Assembly: GCF_002776575.1 (NCBI RefSeq)
Contig: NZ_CP022548.1
Span: forward strand, 1,069,001 to 1,133,000
Source of the DNA: Sphingorhabdus sp. YGSMI21
Lineage (GTDB): Bacteria; Pseudomonadota; Alphaproteobacteria; Sphingomonadales; Sphingomonadaceae
Length of the DNA stretch: 64,000 nucleotides
Direction of reading: 5' to 3'
Shown: piece after piece, positions 28,282 to 36,329 of the stretch
Numbering within the stretch: the first letter of the stretch is position 1
How the letters are laid out: the number at the start of each line of letters is the position of its first letter
Program-made: the position numbers and the translations under genes
The notes under the pieces: generated by a model
What the model saw: the letters and a program-made list of their open reading frames with translations, nothing else
Databases searched by the model: none
Told to the model about the DNA's origin: nothing

Positions 28282-29439
28282 CTATGGTTGCGGGCGTGCG
28301 GCGAGCTCGGCGAGAATCGCGTCGCTGTGCTCGCCCAGTGCCGGGCTGGGGCCGCAGGGCGCGAGCTTGGTACCGCCAAAGCGGGCCGGCGCGCTGACAT
28401 GCTGGACCGCGCCGAGCAGCGGATGTTCTGTCTGTTCGAATATGCCGATCGCAACGGCCTGCTGGTGGGCGGGCAGGTCTTCGAGCGCCAGGCATGGGGC
28501 GGCCGGCACATCATGTTCGGCGAGAGCGGCGACCATTTCGGCGCTGGTCAGGTCGGGCTTTTGCGCGGCGATGATCGAGGCAAGCTCCGCCATATGGACG
28601 CTGCGGTTGGCCATGCCCTGATATTTTTCTTCCGTCTTCAGATCCGGGCGACCGACGATATCGAAGATCGCCGCCCAGTGATCGTCGGTCATCGCGGCAT
28701 AGGCGATGGCTCCGTCCGTAGATCGAAGCGGAAGCTGGTAATAGTCGGCAAAGGGCGCGCCGTGCGTCACGTCGTCGGCTTGCAGCGTCAGATGCATGCC
28801 GCCGTCGGGCCAGAGAAAGGCAATGCAGCTTTCCAGCATCGACAGATCGATATGCTGGCCGCCCGCACCGCGTTCGCGGGCGAACAGGGCGGCGGTGATC
28901 GCCTGCGCGGCAGTATAGGCGGTGATCTTGTCGCAGATCAGGGTTTTGACATAGGCAAAGCTGTCGGGATGACCCTGAAGGGTCATGAAGCCGGCCATTG
29001 CCTGCATCACATGGTCATAGGCCGGACGACCGGAGAGCGGGCCTTCATGGCCAAAACCGGTGATCGCGCAATAGACGAGCTCCGGCTTCTCCTTGCGCAG
29101 CGCCTCGCTGCCCAGGCCGAGCCGGTCCATCACACCCGGGCGGTAATTGTGGATCACGACATCGGCCGACAGGCAGAGCTGGCGGGCATGAGCGACACCC
29201 TCGGCGGCCTTGAGATTGAGCGTGATCGAGCGCTTGGCCTGATTGCAATTGTGGAACAGGCCGGAAATGCCGCTCTTCTGGCTGCCGAGCCAGCGCATCG
29301 GATCGCCAATCCCGGGCGGCTCGACCTTGATCACATCGGCGCCCTGCTGGGCGAACATCATCGTCGCCAGCGAGGCGGTGATCATGGTGGAAAATTCGAC
29401 GACCTTGATTCCGGCCAGGGGCTGTGTTGCTTCTGTCAT
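28282..29439 (-). CDS. CaiB/BaiF family III CoA-transferase
   Basis: This 385-aa protein starts LAGIKVVEFSTMITASLATMMFAQQGADVIKVEPPGIGDPMR, the family III hallmark, and has AYDHVMQAMAGFMTLQG with the conserved Asp of the active site. It moves CoA between acyl-CoA and free acids without an acyl-enzyme anhydride to glutamate of other families. It may also act as a racemase-type homologue, which shares the fold. It lies between the nitronate monooxygenase and the acyl-CoA synthetase in the same direction. Confidence 0.88.
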   Translation of the reverse strand: MTEATQPLAGIKVVEFSTMITASLATMMFAQQGADVIKVEPPGIGDPMRWLGSQKSGISGLFHNCNQAKRSITLNLKAAEGVAHARQLCLSADVVIHNYRPGVMDRLGLGSEALRKEKPELVYCAITGFGHEGPLSGRPAYDHVMQAMAGFMTLQGHPDSFAYVKTLICDKITAYTAAQAITAALFARERGAGGQHIDLSMLESCIAFLWPDGGMHLTLQADDVTHGAPFADYYQLPLRSTDGAIAYAAMTDDHWAAIFDIVGRPDLKTEEKYQGMANRSVHMAELASIIAAQKPDLTSAEMVAALAEHDVPAAPCLALEDLPAHQQAVAIGIFEQTEHPLLGAVQHVSAPARFGGTKLAPCGPSPALGEHSDAILAELAARPQP

Positions 29440-29500
29440 GCGATCCTCAATCCCGACCCTGTCTCTGCAGAGCGGGCCCGACCATATGGCGCAACCCGAA

Positions 29501-29520
29501 CTTCGACAAGCTCAGGATGG
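29501..29520. repeat. half copy of the CTTCGACA-type extragenic repeat
   Basis: CTTCGACAAGCTCAGGATGG between the CoA-transferase and nitronate monooxygenase genes matches one arm of the larger palindromes at 30699-30767 and 62494-62573. Confidence 0.75.
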
Positions 29521-29531
29521 ATAGGACATCG

Positions 29532-30686
29532 TCATTCGCCGAGAGTGGTGGTCAGTCTCTCATAAGCCGTGAGGAAATCTTCCTTGAAGCCCTGCACCAC
29601 CTGACCCGCGGTCATCTGTTCGTTCATCAACCCGACGCCTTGCCCCACCCAATAGGTGGCAAGATCCTTCGCGCCCTGATTGTCGCCCTGGCTCAGCTTG
29701 TCGAGCACCCGCAGCGGCGGTTCGGCGACCAAGGATTGGAGTGGCATCGGCAGCGGTGACGGAGCGCCTTCCGCTTCCCAGGCATCGGTCCAGGGCGAAC
29801 GCAATTGCCGCGACGGCTTGCCGGTGCGGGACCGTGCACGCACCGTGTCGCGGGAGGTGGCAGCGAGCATTTTCTCTTTCACGATGGGATTGGTTTCCGC
29901 TTCGACCGTGGTCAGCCAGACCGAACCGCACCAGACGCCGCTGGCGCCCATAGCCATCGCCGCGGCCATTTGCGCGCCGGTGGCAATGCCGCCGGCGGCA
30001 AGCACCGGCGTGTTATCGCCAATCTGGGCCAGCGCGTTGCAGACCTCGGGGATCAGCACCATGGTCGAGATATCGCCGGTATGGCCACCCGCTTCGCCGC
30101 CAACGGCAATGATGATATCGACACCGGCAGCGACCTGGCTCATCGCATGGTCTCGTGTCCCGACCAGAGCGGCGACCGGAACTCCATGTCTCTGTCCCAT
30201 TTCCAGCATCACCTGCGGCGGAATACCCAGGGCATTGGCGATGAGTTTGATCGGATGACGGAAAGCGACTTCCAGTATCGCTTCTGCGGTGCCGCCGCGG
30301 AGATTGTCGGTAAAGGCGACCTGTTCCCGGCGCACCGCTTCGATGTCCTCCGCACTGCGCTGCGGGTCGACGCCATGACGCTGCATTATGTCATTGGTGA
30401 ACTGCTTGTGCCGGTCGGGAATCGACGCGAGAACGGCTTCCGGGTCCGGCTGTTCGCCCTTGCCCTCGACCTTGTTGGGGACGATGATATCCAGACCATA
30501 AGGCTTGCCGTCGACATGATCGTCGATCCAGCTGAGCTCCTCCTCCAGCGTCTCCGGGGAACAATTGACGCCGCCGAAAACGCCCATGCCGCCGGCTCTC
30601 GAAACCGCCGCGACAACATCGCGACAATGGGAGAAAGCGACCAGCGGAAATTCGATGCCGAGCATGTCGCAGATTTTATTGTTCAT
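29532..30686 (-). CDS. nitronate monooxygenase / 2-nitropropane dioxygenase-like flavoprotein
   Basis: This 384-aa FMN-binding TIM barrel has VVAAVSRAGGMGVFGG, VGTRDHAMSQVAAGVDIIIAVGGEAGGHTGDISTM with the active-site His, and LAAGGIATGAQMAAAMAMGASGVWCGS. The family includes true nitronate monooxygenases and many NADH:quinone reductase or enoyl-reductase relatives, so the substrate is unsure; in a CoA cluster an ancillary oxidoreductase role is possible. ATG at 30686 follows GGAGAG; the 13 residues of the longer frame are read-through of an extragenic repeat. Confidence 0.85.
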   Translation of the reverse strand: MNNKICDMLGIEFPLVAFSHCRDVVAAVSRAGGMGVFGGVNCSPETLEEELSWIDDHVDGKPYGLDIIVPNKVEGKGEQPDPEAVLASIPDRHKQFTNDIMQRHGVDPQRSAEDIEAVRREQVAFTDNLRGGTAEAILEVAFRHPIKLIANALGIPPQVMLEMGQRHGVPVAALVGTRDHAMSQVAAGVDIIIAVGGEAGGHTGDISTMVLIPEVCNALAQIGDNTPVLAAGGIATGAQMAAAMAMGASGVWCGSVWLTTVEAETNPIVKEKMLAATSRDTVRARSRTGKPSRQLRSPWTDAWEAEGAPSPLPMPLQSLVAEPPLRVLDKLSQGDNQGAKDLATYWVGQGVGLMNEQMTAGQVVQGFKEDFLTAYERLTTTLGE

Positions 30687-30698
30687 TGGTGGGTCTCT

Positions 30699-30767
30699 CC
30701 GTTCGTGCTGAGCTTGTCGAAGCATGAGTGCGTGCGGCCTGCCCTTCGACAGGCTCAGGGCGAACGG
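30699..30767. repeat. CTTCGACA-type inverted-repeat element, full copy
   Basis: Two 24-nt arms (30699-30722 and 30744-30767, the second in inverse orientation) with about three mismatches are separated by about 21 nt and would form a long hairpin. It fills the gap between the alpha-subunit carboxylase and the nitronate monooxygenase. The arm sequence (CTTCGACARGCTCAG core) is a repeat I know as frequent in sphingomonads. Confidence 0.8.
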
Positions 30768-30773
30768 TCGCTA

Positions 30774-32768
30774 TCATGCCTCGCCGCTTTCTTCATCCGC
30801 GACAATTTCCATGATCAGATCATCGGCGGCAATCTGCACGCCCGCCGTCGCCGCAATAGTTTCAACCGTGCCGTCAATCTCCGCGAGAATCTCGTGCTGC
30901 ATCTTCATCGCCTCGAGCACAGCGAGCTTGTCGCCCTTGGCCACCCGCGCACCGGTTTCGACCAATATCTCGAGCAAAAGCCCATGCATCGGTGCGACCA
31001 CGGTGCCGCCGCCGCCGGCATCTTCCATGGCGCTCAGTCCGGTCAGGTCGGTCACGGTCAATGACCGCTTGGGCAGCGCCAGATAGAGGGTGCGATGGTC
31101 GTCAAAATAGATCGTCTCGACCGTACGGCCGTCGACTCGCAATTTCGCTCGGTCTGCGGACAGGCTGATCAGCTCGATCGTGGCCGTTTCCTCACCGGAG
31201 CTGACCCGATAGTGACCCGGCTTGTCGACATGGACATGGATGGTCTGGGCATCCTCGCCATCGGCATATTGGGTGACCGTTTCCAGCGTGCCGGTGTTCG
31301 ACCAGTCGAGCATTTCCGGATTGACGTTGAGCGCGAGCTTGTGCGCCGCCTGCTGCCTCAGCTTGTGATGGATGACCGCAGCGATCGCATAAGACGAAAA
31401 ATCATGCGCGCCGAGATCGACTCCGTCTTCGCCATAATTTTCGGCGATAAAGGCGGTCGTGGCCTCGCCCTTCACGAAGTCCGGTTTGTCCAGCGCATCG
31501 ATCAGGAAATCGCGGTTGGTCTTGGGACCGAACAGGGCGGTTTCCGACAGCGCCTTGATCATCCGGCGACGGGCTTCGTCGCGGGTGGCACCATGGGTGA
31601 TGATCTTGGCAACCATCGAATCATAAAAGGGCGAAACCTCGCCGCCGCTTTCGATACCGCTGTCGACCCGCGACAGGGTGGAGGGTTTCCACAGATGGAC
31701 CGGGCCGGTGCTGGGCAGGAAATCATCCGCCGGGTCCTCGGCATAGAGCCGCACTTCCATGGCATGGCCGGTGAGCGTGATGTCCGCTTGGTCTAGCCCC
31801 AGCAAATCGCCCGCCGCGACTTTGAGCTGCAGCGCCACCAGATCGAGACCGGTCACTTCCTCGGTCACCGGATGTTCGACCTGCAGCCGCGTGTTCATTT
31901 CGAGAAAATAGAAGCTGCCCGACTGGTCGAGCAGAAATTCCACTGTGCCGGCGCCGACATAATCGACGGCCTTGGCGGCTTCGACAGCCGCCGCGCCCAT
32001 TTGTTCGCGCAAGTCTGGCGTCATGACGGGGCATGGCGCTTCCTCGATCACTTTCTGATGGCGGCGCTGGACCGAACAGTCGCGCTCGCCGAGATGGATG
32101 GTGTTGCCGTGGCTGTCGGCAAAGACCTGGATCTCGACATGGCGTGGCTTGATGATCGCTTTCTCGAGAATCAGCTCGCCATTGCCGAAGGCATTCTCCG
32201 CTTCGGACCGAGCCAGCTTGATCGCATTGGGCACGTCTTTCAGATCATGGACCAGCCGCATGCCGCGACCGCCGCCGCCAGCGGCCGCCTTGACCATCAA
32301 GGGCACGCCAATATTGTTGGCCTCGGCGACCAGCACATCATCCGCCTGATCATCGCCCTGATAGCCGGGCACGCAGGGCACGCCGGCAGCGATCATCGCG
32401 CGTTTCGATCGCGCCTTGTCGCCCATCACATCAATTGCTTTTTCCGGCGGGCCGACAAAGATGATATTTGCGTCCGCGCAGGCTTTGGAAAAGGCGGCGT
32501 TTTCCGAGAGGAAACCATAGCCCGGATGGATCGCATCCGCGCCGCTGTCCTTGGCCGCCTGAATAATCTTGTCGATCTGCAGATAGGATTCATTCACCGG
32601 GGCCGGGCCGATATGCACGGCGTCATCCGCCATTTTGACATGGGGTGTATCAGCGTCCGCGTCGGAATAGACCGCGACGGTGCGCATGCCCTGCGTCTTG
32701 GCGGTGCGCATCACCCGGCAGGCGATTTCGCCGCGATTGGCGACCAGGAGAGTGTTGATTCGGGTCAT
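30774..32768 (-). CDS. acyl-CoA carboxylase alpha subunit (biotin carboxylase + BCCP)
   Basis: This 664-aa protein has the biotin-carboxylase N-domain (LLVANRGEIACRVMRTAK), ATP-grasp (KAAAGGGGRGMRLV; EMNTRLQVEHPVTE), a linker and a biotinyl domain with EAMKMQHE (biotin on Lys622). It carboxylates its own biotin; the beta subunit (33803-35425) moves the carboxyl to an acyl-CoA. The gene order beta-hydratase-alpha resembles both liuBCD (methylcrotonyl-CoA) and atuC-E-F (geranyl-CoA). No HMG-CoA lyase is near, so the substrate is left open. Confidence 0.9.
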   Translation of the reverse strand: MTRINTLLVANRGEIACRVMRTAKTQGMRTVAVYSDADADTPHVKMADDAVHIGPAPVNESYLQIDKIIQAAKDSGADAIHPGYGFLSENAAFSKACADANIIFVGPPEKAIDVMGDKARSKRAMIAAGVPCVPGYQGDDQADDVLVAEANNIGVPLMVKAAAGGGGRGMRLVHDLKDVPNAIKLARSEAENAFGNGELILEKAIIKPRHVEIQVFADSHGNTIHLGERDCSVQRRHQKVIEEAPCPVMTPDLREQMGAAAVEAAKAVDYVGAGTVEFLLDQSGSFYFLEMNTRLQVEHPVTEEVTGLDLVALQLKVAAGDLLGLDQADITLTGHAMEVRLYAEDPADDFLPSTGPVHLWKPSTLSRVDSGIESGGEVSPFYDSMVAKIITHGATRDEARRRMIKALSETALFGPKTNRDFLIDALDKPDFVKGEATTAFIAENYGEDGVDLGAHDFSSYAIAAVIHHKLRQQAAHKLALNVNPEMLDWSNTGTLETVTQYADGEDAQTIHVHVDKPGHYRVSSGEETATIELISLSADRAKLRVDGRTVETIYFDDHRTLYLALPKRSLTVTDLTGLSAMEDAGGGGTVVAPMHGLLLEILVETGARVAKGDKLAVLEAMKMQHEILAEIDGTVETIAATAGVQIAADDLIMEIVADEESGEA

Positions 32769-32778
32769 TTGTAAACCT

Positions 32779-32852
32779 CGTCATGCTGAACTGGTTTCAG
32801 CATCTCGTGAGATAATGAACGGGAAAGGTCCTGAAACAAGTTCAGGATGACG
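32779..32852. repeat. CGTCATGCTGAACT-type inverted repeat
   Basis: Arms of 22 nt (32779-32800 and 32831-32852) are inverse copies with two mismatches, separated by 30 nt. This is a second repeat type, also familiar from sphingomonad intergenic DNA. It lies in the gap between the hydratase and the carboxylase alpha genes. Confidence 0.8.
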
Positions 32853-32874
32853 ATTATGCAGAGGCGCTGATTTC

Positions 32875-33687
32875 TCATTCCGGTTTCACCACCCAATTGG
32901 GCTTGCGCTTCTCGAAGAAGCTGGCGACGCCTTCCTTGGCTTCGTCGCTGACCATGCGATCGGCAAAATTCTCCGCGGCCAGTCGGATCACTTCCTCGCG
33001 TGGCTTTCCGGCAATCTGACCAAGCAGTTCTTTGGTCGCGGCCACCGCACCCGGAGCTGCGCCCAGCACCTGTTTGCGCAGCTGCATTTCGATCGCCTCA
33101 AGGCCCGCCACATCATCGGCAATGAAATCTGCAAAACCTAGCTTGTGGGCTTCCGCTCCATCGAAGCGGGCAGCGGTCAGCATCAACCGGCGGCCGGTCG
33201 CATAGCCCAGCTTCTGGATCACGAAGGGCGAAATCTGCGCCGGCGACACGCCAATGGCAGTCTCGGTCATTGCAAAGCGTGCGCCGCTTTCGCAGATCAC
33301 CACATCCGCGCAGCAGGACAGACCAAAGCCGCCCGCCATCGCTGCGCCCTCGATCAACACGATCACGACTTGGGGAGCGCTGTTCACCAAGTCGAAAATC
33401 TCCGCTGCGCCGCTCGACATCTTGATGATCGCCGCGCGGTCACCGCTTTGCTGGAAATTCTCTTTGAAATTCTTGAGATCCGCTCCGGCGCAAAATACAC
33501 CGCCGCGGCCCCGCAGGGTGATCCCGCGTACTGCACGATCATCGCGAACGCTTTTCAGAACAGTACCCAGCTCCGCTACCAATGCGTCGCTCAGCGCGTT
33601 GCGATTTTCGGGCTGGTTGAACCAGATGGTCAGCCAGCCGTTCTTGAATTCGAGTTCGAGCGTTTCAGTTTGAGGAAATTTGGTCAT
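32875..33687 (-). CDS. enoyl-CoA hydratase/isomerase family protein
   Basis: This 270-aa crotonase-fold protein has the oxyanion-hole segments RGRGGVFCAGADLK and IEGAAMAGGFGLSCCADVVICE, and a C-terminal helix (VASFFEKRKPNW) usual for the family. The two catalytic Glu of classical hydratases cannot be confirmed by eye. Between carboxylase beta and alpha genes the expected role is hydration of the carboxylated product (methylglutaconyl- or isohexenylglutaconyl-CoA in known examples). Confidence 0.88.
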   Translation of the reverse strand: MTKFPQTETLELEFKNGWLTIWFNQPENRNALSDALVAELGTVLKSVRDDRAVRGITLRGRGGVFCAGADLKNFKENFQQSGDRAAIIKMSSGAAEIFDLVNSAPQVVIVLIEGAAMAGGFGLSCCADVVICESGARFAMTETAIGVSPAQISPFVIQKLGYATGRRLMLTAARFDGAEAHKLGFADFIADDVAGLEAIEMQLRKQVLGAAPGAVAATKELLGQIAGKPREEVIRLAAENFADRMVSDEAKEGVASFFEKRKPNWVVKPE

Positions 33688-33702
33688 AGCCTGTATCCCG
33701 TT

Positions 33703-33782
33703 CTGTGCTCCGGCCCCCGAGCCGGAGCCCTGGCGTCGGCAGCGTTGCGCCGCGAGAGCTCCGCATCAAGTGCGGAGCACAG
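33703..33782. repeat. CTGTGCTCCG-type composite palindrome
   Basis: Outer arms CTGTGCTCCG (33703-33712) and CGGAGCACAG (33773-33782) are perfect inverse copies. Inside are two hairpins (CTCCGGC...GCCGGAG and CTCCGCA...TGCGGAG), giving a cruciform-like element in the hydratase/carboxylase-beta gap. Confidence 0.75.
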
Positions 33783-33802
33783 CATGAATGTCGCCACGAC
33801 GT

Positions 33803-35425
33803 TCATATCCGCGCCACCCCGAAGGCATTGGGATGCAGCTTCCGGTTCTGCGCCTCGAAGATCGTCTCCAGCGCAAAGCCCAGCACCTTGCGCGTATCCC
33901 GCGGATCGATCACGCCATTGTCGAGCACCCGGCCGGAGGTGAAGAAGGCGCTTTCCTGCGCTTCGAAAATATCCTTGATCCGCTGTTCCTGTTTGGCAAT
34001 GGCTTCCTCGTCAGGCTCGACGCCTTTGCGCTTGGCCTGCACCCGGGCGACATGACTCATCGTGTTGGCCGCTGATGCGCCGGCCATCACACCAGTTTTG
34101 GCATTGGGCCAGCTGAACAGGAAATCGGGTTCAAAGGCGGTGCCGCTCATACCGTAATTGCCCGCGCCAAAGCTCGCGCCGATATAGAGCGCCAGTTTCG
34201 GGACCCGGACATTGGATACGGCCTGGATCATCTTGCTGCCCAGCTTGATCATGCCTTTATGCTCGGACTCTGTCCCGACAATATAGCCGGTGGTATTGTT
34301 GAGGAAGATGATCGGCAGTTCGGACTGGTCGCACAGCTGGAAGAAATGCGTGGCCTTCGCCGCCGCTTCGGGATCGAACGGGCCGTTGTTGCCAATCAGG
34401 CCGACCGCATGGCCCATGATGCTCGCCTGCATGCAGACGGTGCCGGGGCCATAGCGTGGTTTGAATTCCTCAAAGTCCGACCCGTCGACGATCCGCGCGG
34501 CTACCTCGCGGACATCATAGGGTATGGTATAATCGGTCGGCACGATACCGGCGATCTCGTCGATATCGTAGACCGGCTCTTCATAATCATTGCGGCGGAT
34601 CGGGCTGGTATTCTTGTTCCAGTCGATCCTGCCCATCGTCTCGCGCGCAATCGCGATGCCGTGGGCATCATCATCGGCGAGATATTCGACACTGCCCGTC
34701 GTCGAAGCATGCATTTCGGTGCCACCCAGTTCGCGGTCATCAGCCACCTCTCCGGTCGCCGCGTGCACCAGCGCCGCACCGCCCAGCGCCGCCATGCCAT
34801 TGTCGCGAACACCAATCACATAGTCGGACATGCCCGGCATATAGGCGCCGCCTGCGGTCGAAGGACCGTGCAGGACGACCATCGTCGGGATACCCGCTGC
34901 GCTTAGCCAGGCGAGATTGCGGAACAGCATCCCGCCGTGCGCCCAGAGCTCGACCTTATATTCCATCAGGTTTGCGCCCGCGCTTTCGACCAGATGGATG
35001 AACGGCAGTTTGAGGTCCTGCGCTATTTTCTGCGCGCCCTTACTGGCATCCCAGCCTCCGGTTGTCGCCGCGCCAGCGCGGATGCCGCTGTCATCGACCC
35101 AGATCATGCAGCGCACGCCTTTGACGAAACCGATCCCCAATATCACGCTGCCGCCGGGGATGCTGGTATCGGGATTGCTGTCCTCGACCAGATAATTGGC
35201 CATATTGTAAAGCTGCAGCCACGGCATGCCGGGGTCAAGCAGGCGTTTCAGCCTTTCGTGCGGAGTCAGCTGGCCGCGTTTTTCAAAGGTCGGCCGGCGT
35301 TTTTCCGATGCTTCCACCGCGCGTTTTTCCAGCGACCGCAAATGATCGATCAGCGCCAGCATATCCTTGCGATTCTGGGCAAAGCTTTCCGAGCCGGTGA
35401 CGATCTTGGATTTGAACTGGGGCAT
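33803..35425 (-). CDS. acyl-CoA carboxylase beta subunit (carboxyltransferase)
   Basis: This 540-aa protein has two crotonase-like carboxyltransferase halves: the N-half with GQLTPHERLKRLLDPG, IWVDDSGIRAGAATTGGWD and GPSTAGGAYMPGMSDYVI, and the C-half with FLNNTTGYIVGTESEHKGMIKLGSKMIQAV and GASFGAGNYGMSGTAFEPDFLFSWPNAKTGVM. GGTEMHASTTGSVEYLADDD resembles the equivalent stretch of geranyl-CoA carboxylase AtuC more than that of LiuB, as I remember them, but this is weak evidence. ATG at 35425 is chosen; the longer frame adds a non-conserved leader. It is the first gene of the leftward carboxylase set and faces the TetR gene. Confidence 0.9.
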   Translation of the reverse strand: MPQFKSKIVTGSESFAQNRKDMLALIDHLRSLEKRAVEASEKRRPTFEKRGQLTPHERLKRLLDPGMPWLQLYNMANYLVEDSNPDTSIPGGSVILGIGFVKGVRCMIWVDDSGIRAGAATTGGWDASKGAQKIAQDLKLPFIHLVESAGANLMEYKVELWAHGGMLFRNLAWLSAAGIPTMVVLHGPSTAGGAYMPGMSDYVIGVRDNGMAALGGAALVHAATGEVADDRELGGTEMHASTTGSVEYLADDDAHGIAIARETMGRIDWNKNTSPIRRNDYEEPVYDIDEIAGIVPTDYTIPYDVREVAARIVDGSDFEEFKPRYGPGTVCMQASIMGHAVGLIGNNGPFDPEAAAKATHFFQLCDQSELPIIFLNNTTGYIVGTESEHKGMIKLGSKMIQAVSNVRVPKLALYIGASFGAGNYGMSGTAFEPDFLFSWPNAKTGVMAGASAANTMSHVARVQAKRKGVEPDEEAIAKQEQRIKDIFEAQESAFFTSGRVLDNGVIDPRDTRKVLGFALETIFEAQNRKLHPNAFGVARI

Positions 35426-35471
35426 TGGTGCAGCGCCTCTTTCCGATTTTACCGAGCGGACCATTCGCTAT

Positions 35472-35500
35472 TTGACACGGCGAGTCCGCAAAGGCTATTT
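35472..35500 (+). promoter_or_regulatory. sigma70-type promoter of the TetR gene
   Basis: TTGACA (35472-35477), a 17-bp spacer and CTATTT (35495-35500) lie 46 bp upstream of the TTG start. The operator dyad follows at 35508-35524, where it would overlap the transcription start. Confidence 0.6.
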
Positions 35501-35507
35501 GAATAGC

Positions 35508-35524
35508 ACTCGGTATTTCCGAGT
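35508..35524. promoter_or_regulatory. probable TetR operator
   Basis: ACTCGGTATTTCCGAGT is a perfect 6-bp dyad with a 5-bp centre, 8 bp after the -10 box of the tetR promoter and about 83 bp upstream of the carboxylase beta start. A related half site ACCGAG occurs at 35451-35456. Position and symmetry fit autoregulation plus control of the divergent carboxylase operon. Confidence 0.6.
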
Positions 35525-35546
35525 CAAGCTCAATAGAGGACAGAAT

Positions 35547-36275
35547 TTGGCAACCAAGGCGGTCAATCCGGAAACCCGGCGGAGCAAGCTGGAGCGCAGG
35601 GAACGGGCGATTCTCGATGCCGCCCGCGCCGTTTTTGTCGAGCATGGTTTCGACGGTGCGCGGGTATCCGAAATAGCGCGCCGGGCGCAGATCGGTGAAG
35701 GCACGATCTACAGCTATTATGAATCGAAGGCCGAGCTGATGCTCGCGGTGTTGCAGCAATTCTGGGACGGGCTGACCCGGGAAGCCGAAGCGGTCATGGC
35801 GTCAGTCGCCGCAGACGGCTTTTTCGACCGTTTGCGGGCGCTGGCGCAATATCATCTGAATATCCTGATCGTGAACGCCGACTTCATCAATCTCAGCTTT
35901 GCGCTCCGGCGCAACAACAGCGAGGTCAGCGTCTCGCGCGATCATTTGCGGCAATATGTAGCGGTCTTCGACCGGCTGTTCCTGCGCGGGCAGGATCGCG
36001 GGGAATTGCGACAGGATGCCGTACTTTGGCAGGCGCGCGATATATTCTACGGCAGTCTGGAATATAGCAGCCGGTCCATCGAAATGACCCTGGACGCAGA
36101 TCACAAGGCCCGCGAGCAGGCGCCGGTTGTGGAGCAAATGGTGGCGCTGTTCCGGTCGCATTACGGCACGGTTGATGGCAGCGGCGGCGCGGAGAATGCG
36201 ACAATCGACAAGCTGTCGCAAAAGCTCGACCGGCTTTCCGACAAGATCGATACGCTTTCAAAACGCCTTTCGTAG
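35547..36275 (+). CDS. TetR-family transcriptional regulator
   Basis: This 242-aa protein has an N-terminal TetR HTH (about 17-62; AILDAARAVFVEHGFDGARVSEIARRAQIGEGTIYSYYESK) and a helical ligand domain. The C-terminal 25 residues (IDKLSQKLDRLSDKIDTLSKRLS) form a heptad coiled coil, unusual for the family. The start is TTG at 35547, supported by AGAGGA 6 nt upstream; no ATG fits. It is divergent from the acyl-CoA carboxylase operon and probably senses one of its CoA esters. Confidence 0.85.
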   Translation: MATKAVNPETRRSKLERRERAILDAARAVFVEHGFDGARVSEIARRAQIGEGTIYSYYESKAELMLAVLQQFWDGLTREAEAVMASVAADGFFDRLRALAQYHLNILIVNADFINLSFALRRNNSEVSVSRDHLRQYVAVFDRLFLRGQDRGELRQDAVLWQARDIFYGSLEYSSRSIEMTLDADHKAREQAPVVEQMVALFRSHYGTVDGSGGAENATIDKLSQKLDRLSDKIDTLSKRLS

Positions 36276-36280
36276 CAGGC

Positions 36281-36312
36281 AAAAAAAGAGCCCCCGAAGG
36301 AGCTCTTTCTTA
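36281..36312. terminator. bidirectional intrinsic terminator between tetR and fadB
   Basis: AAAGAGC (36285-36291) pairs with GCTCTTT (36302-36308), with an inner CC-TTCG-GG type loop on the minus strand. A-runs on one side and T-runs on the other serve both convergent genes. Confidence 0.8.
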
Positions 36313-36329
36313 TATCATTCTGGTCAGAC

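Noticed and set aside
30774..35425. Firm assignment of the carboxylase cluster to leucine degradation (liuBCD)
   Set aside because: Isovaleryl-CoA dehydrogenase and HMG-CoA lyase genes are not adjacent and the beta subunit motif does not clearly match LiuB.
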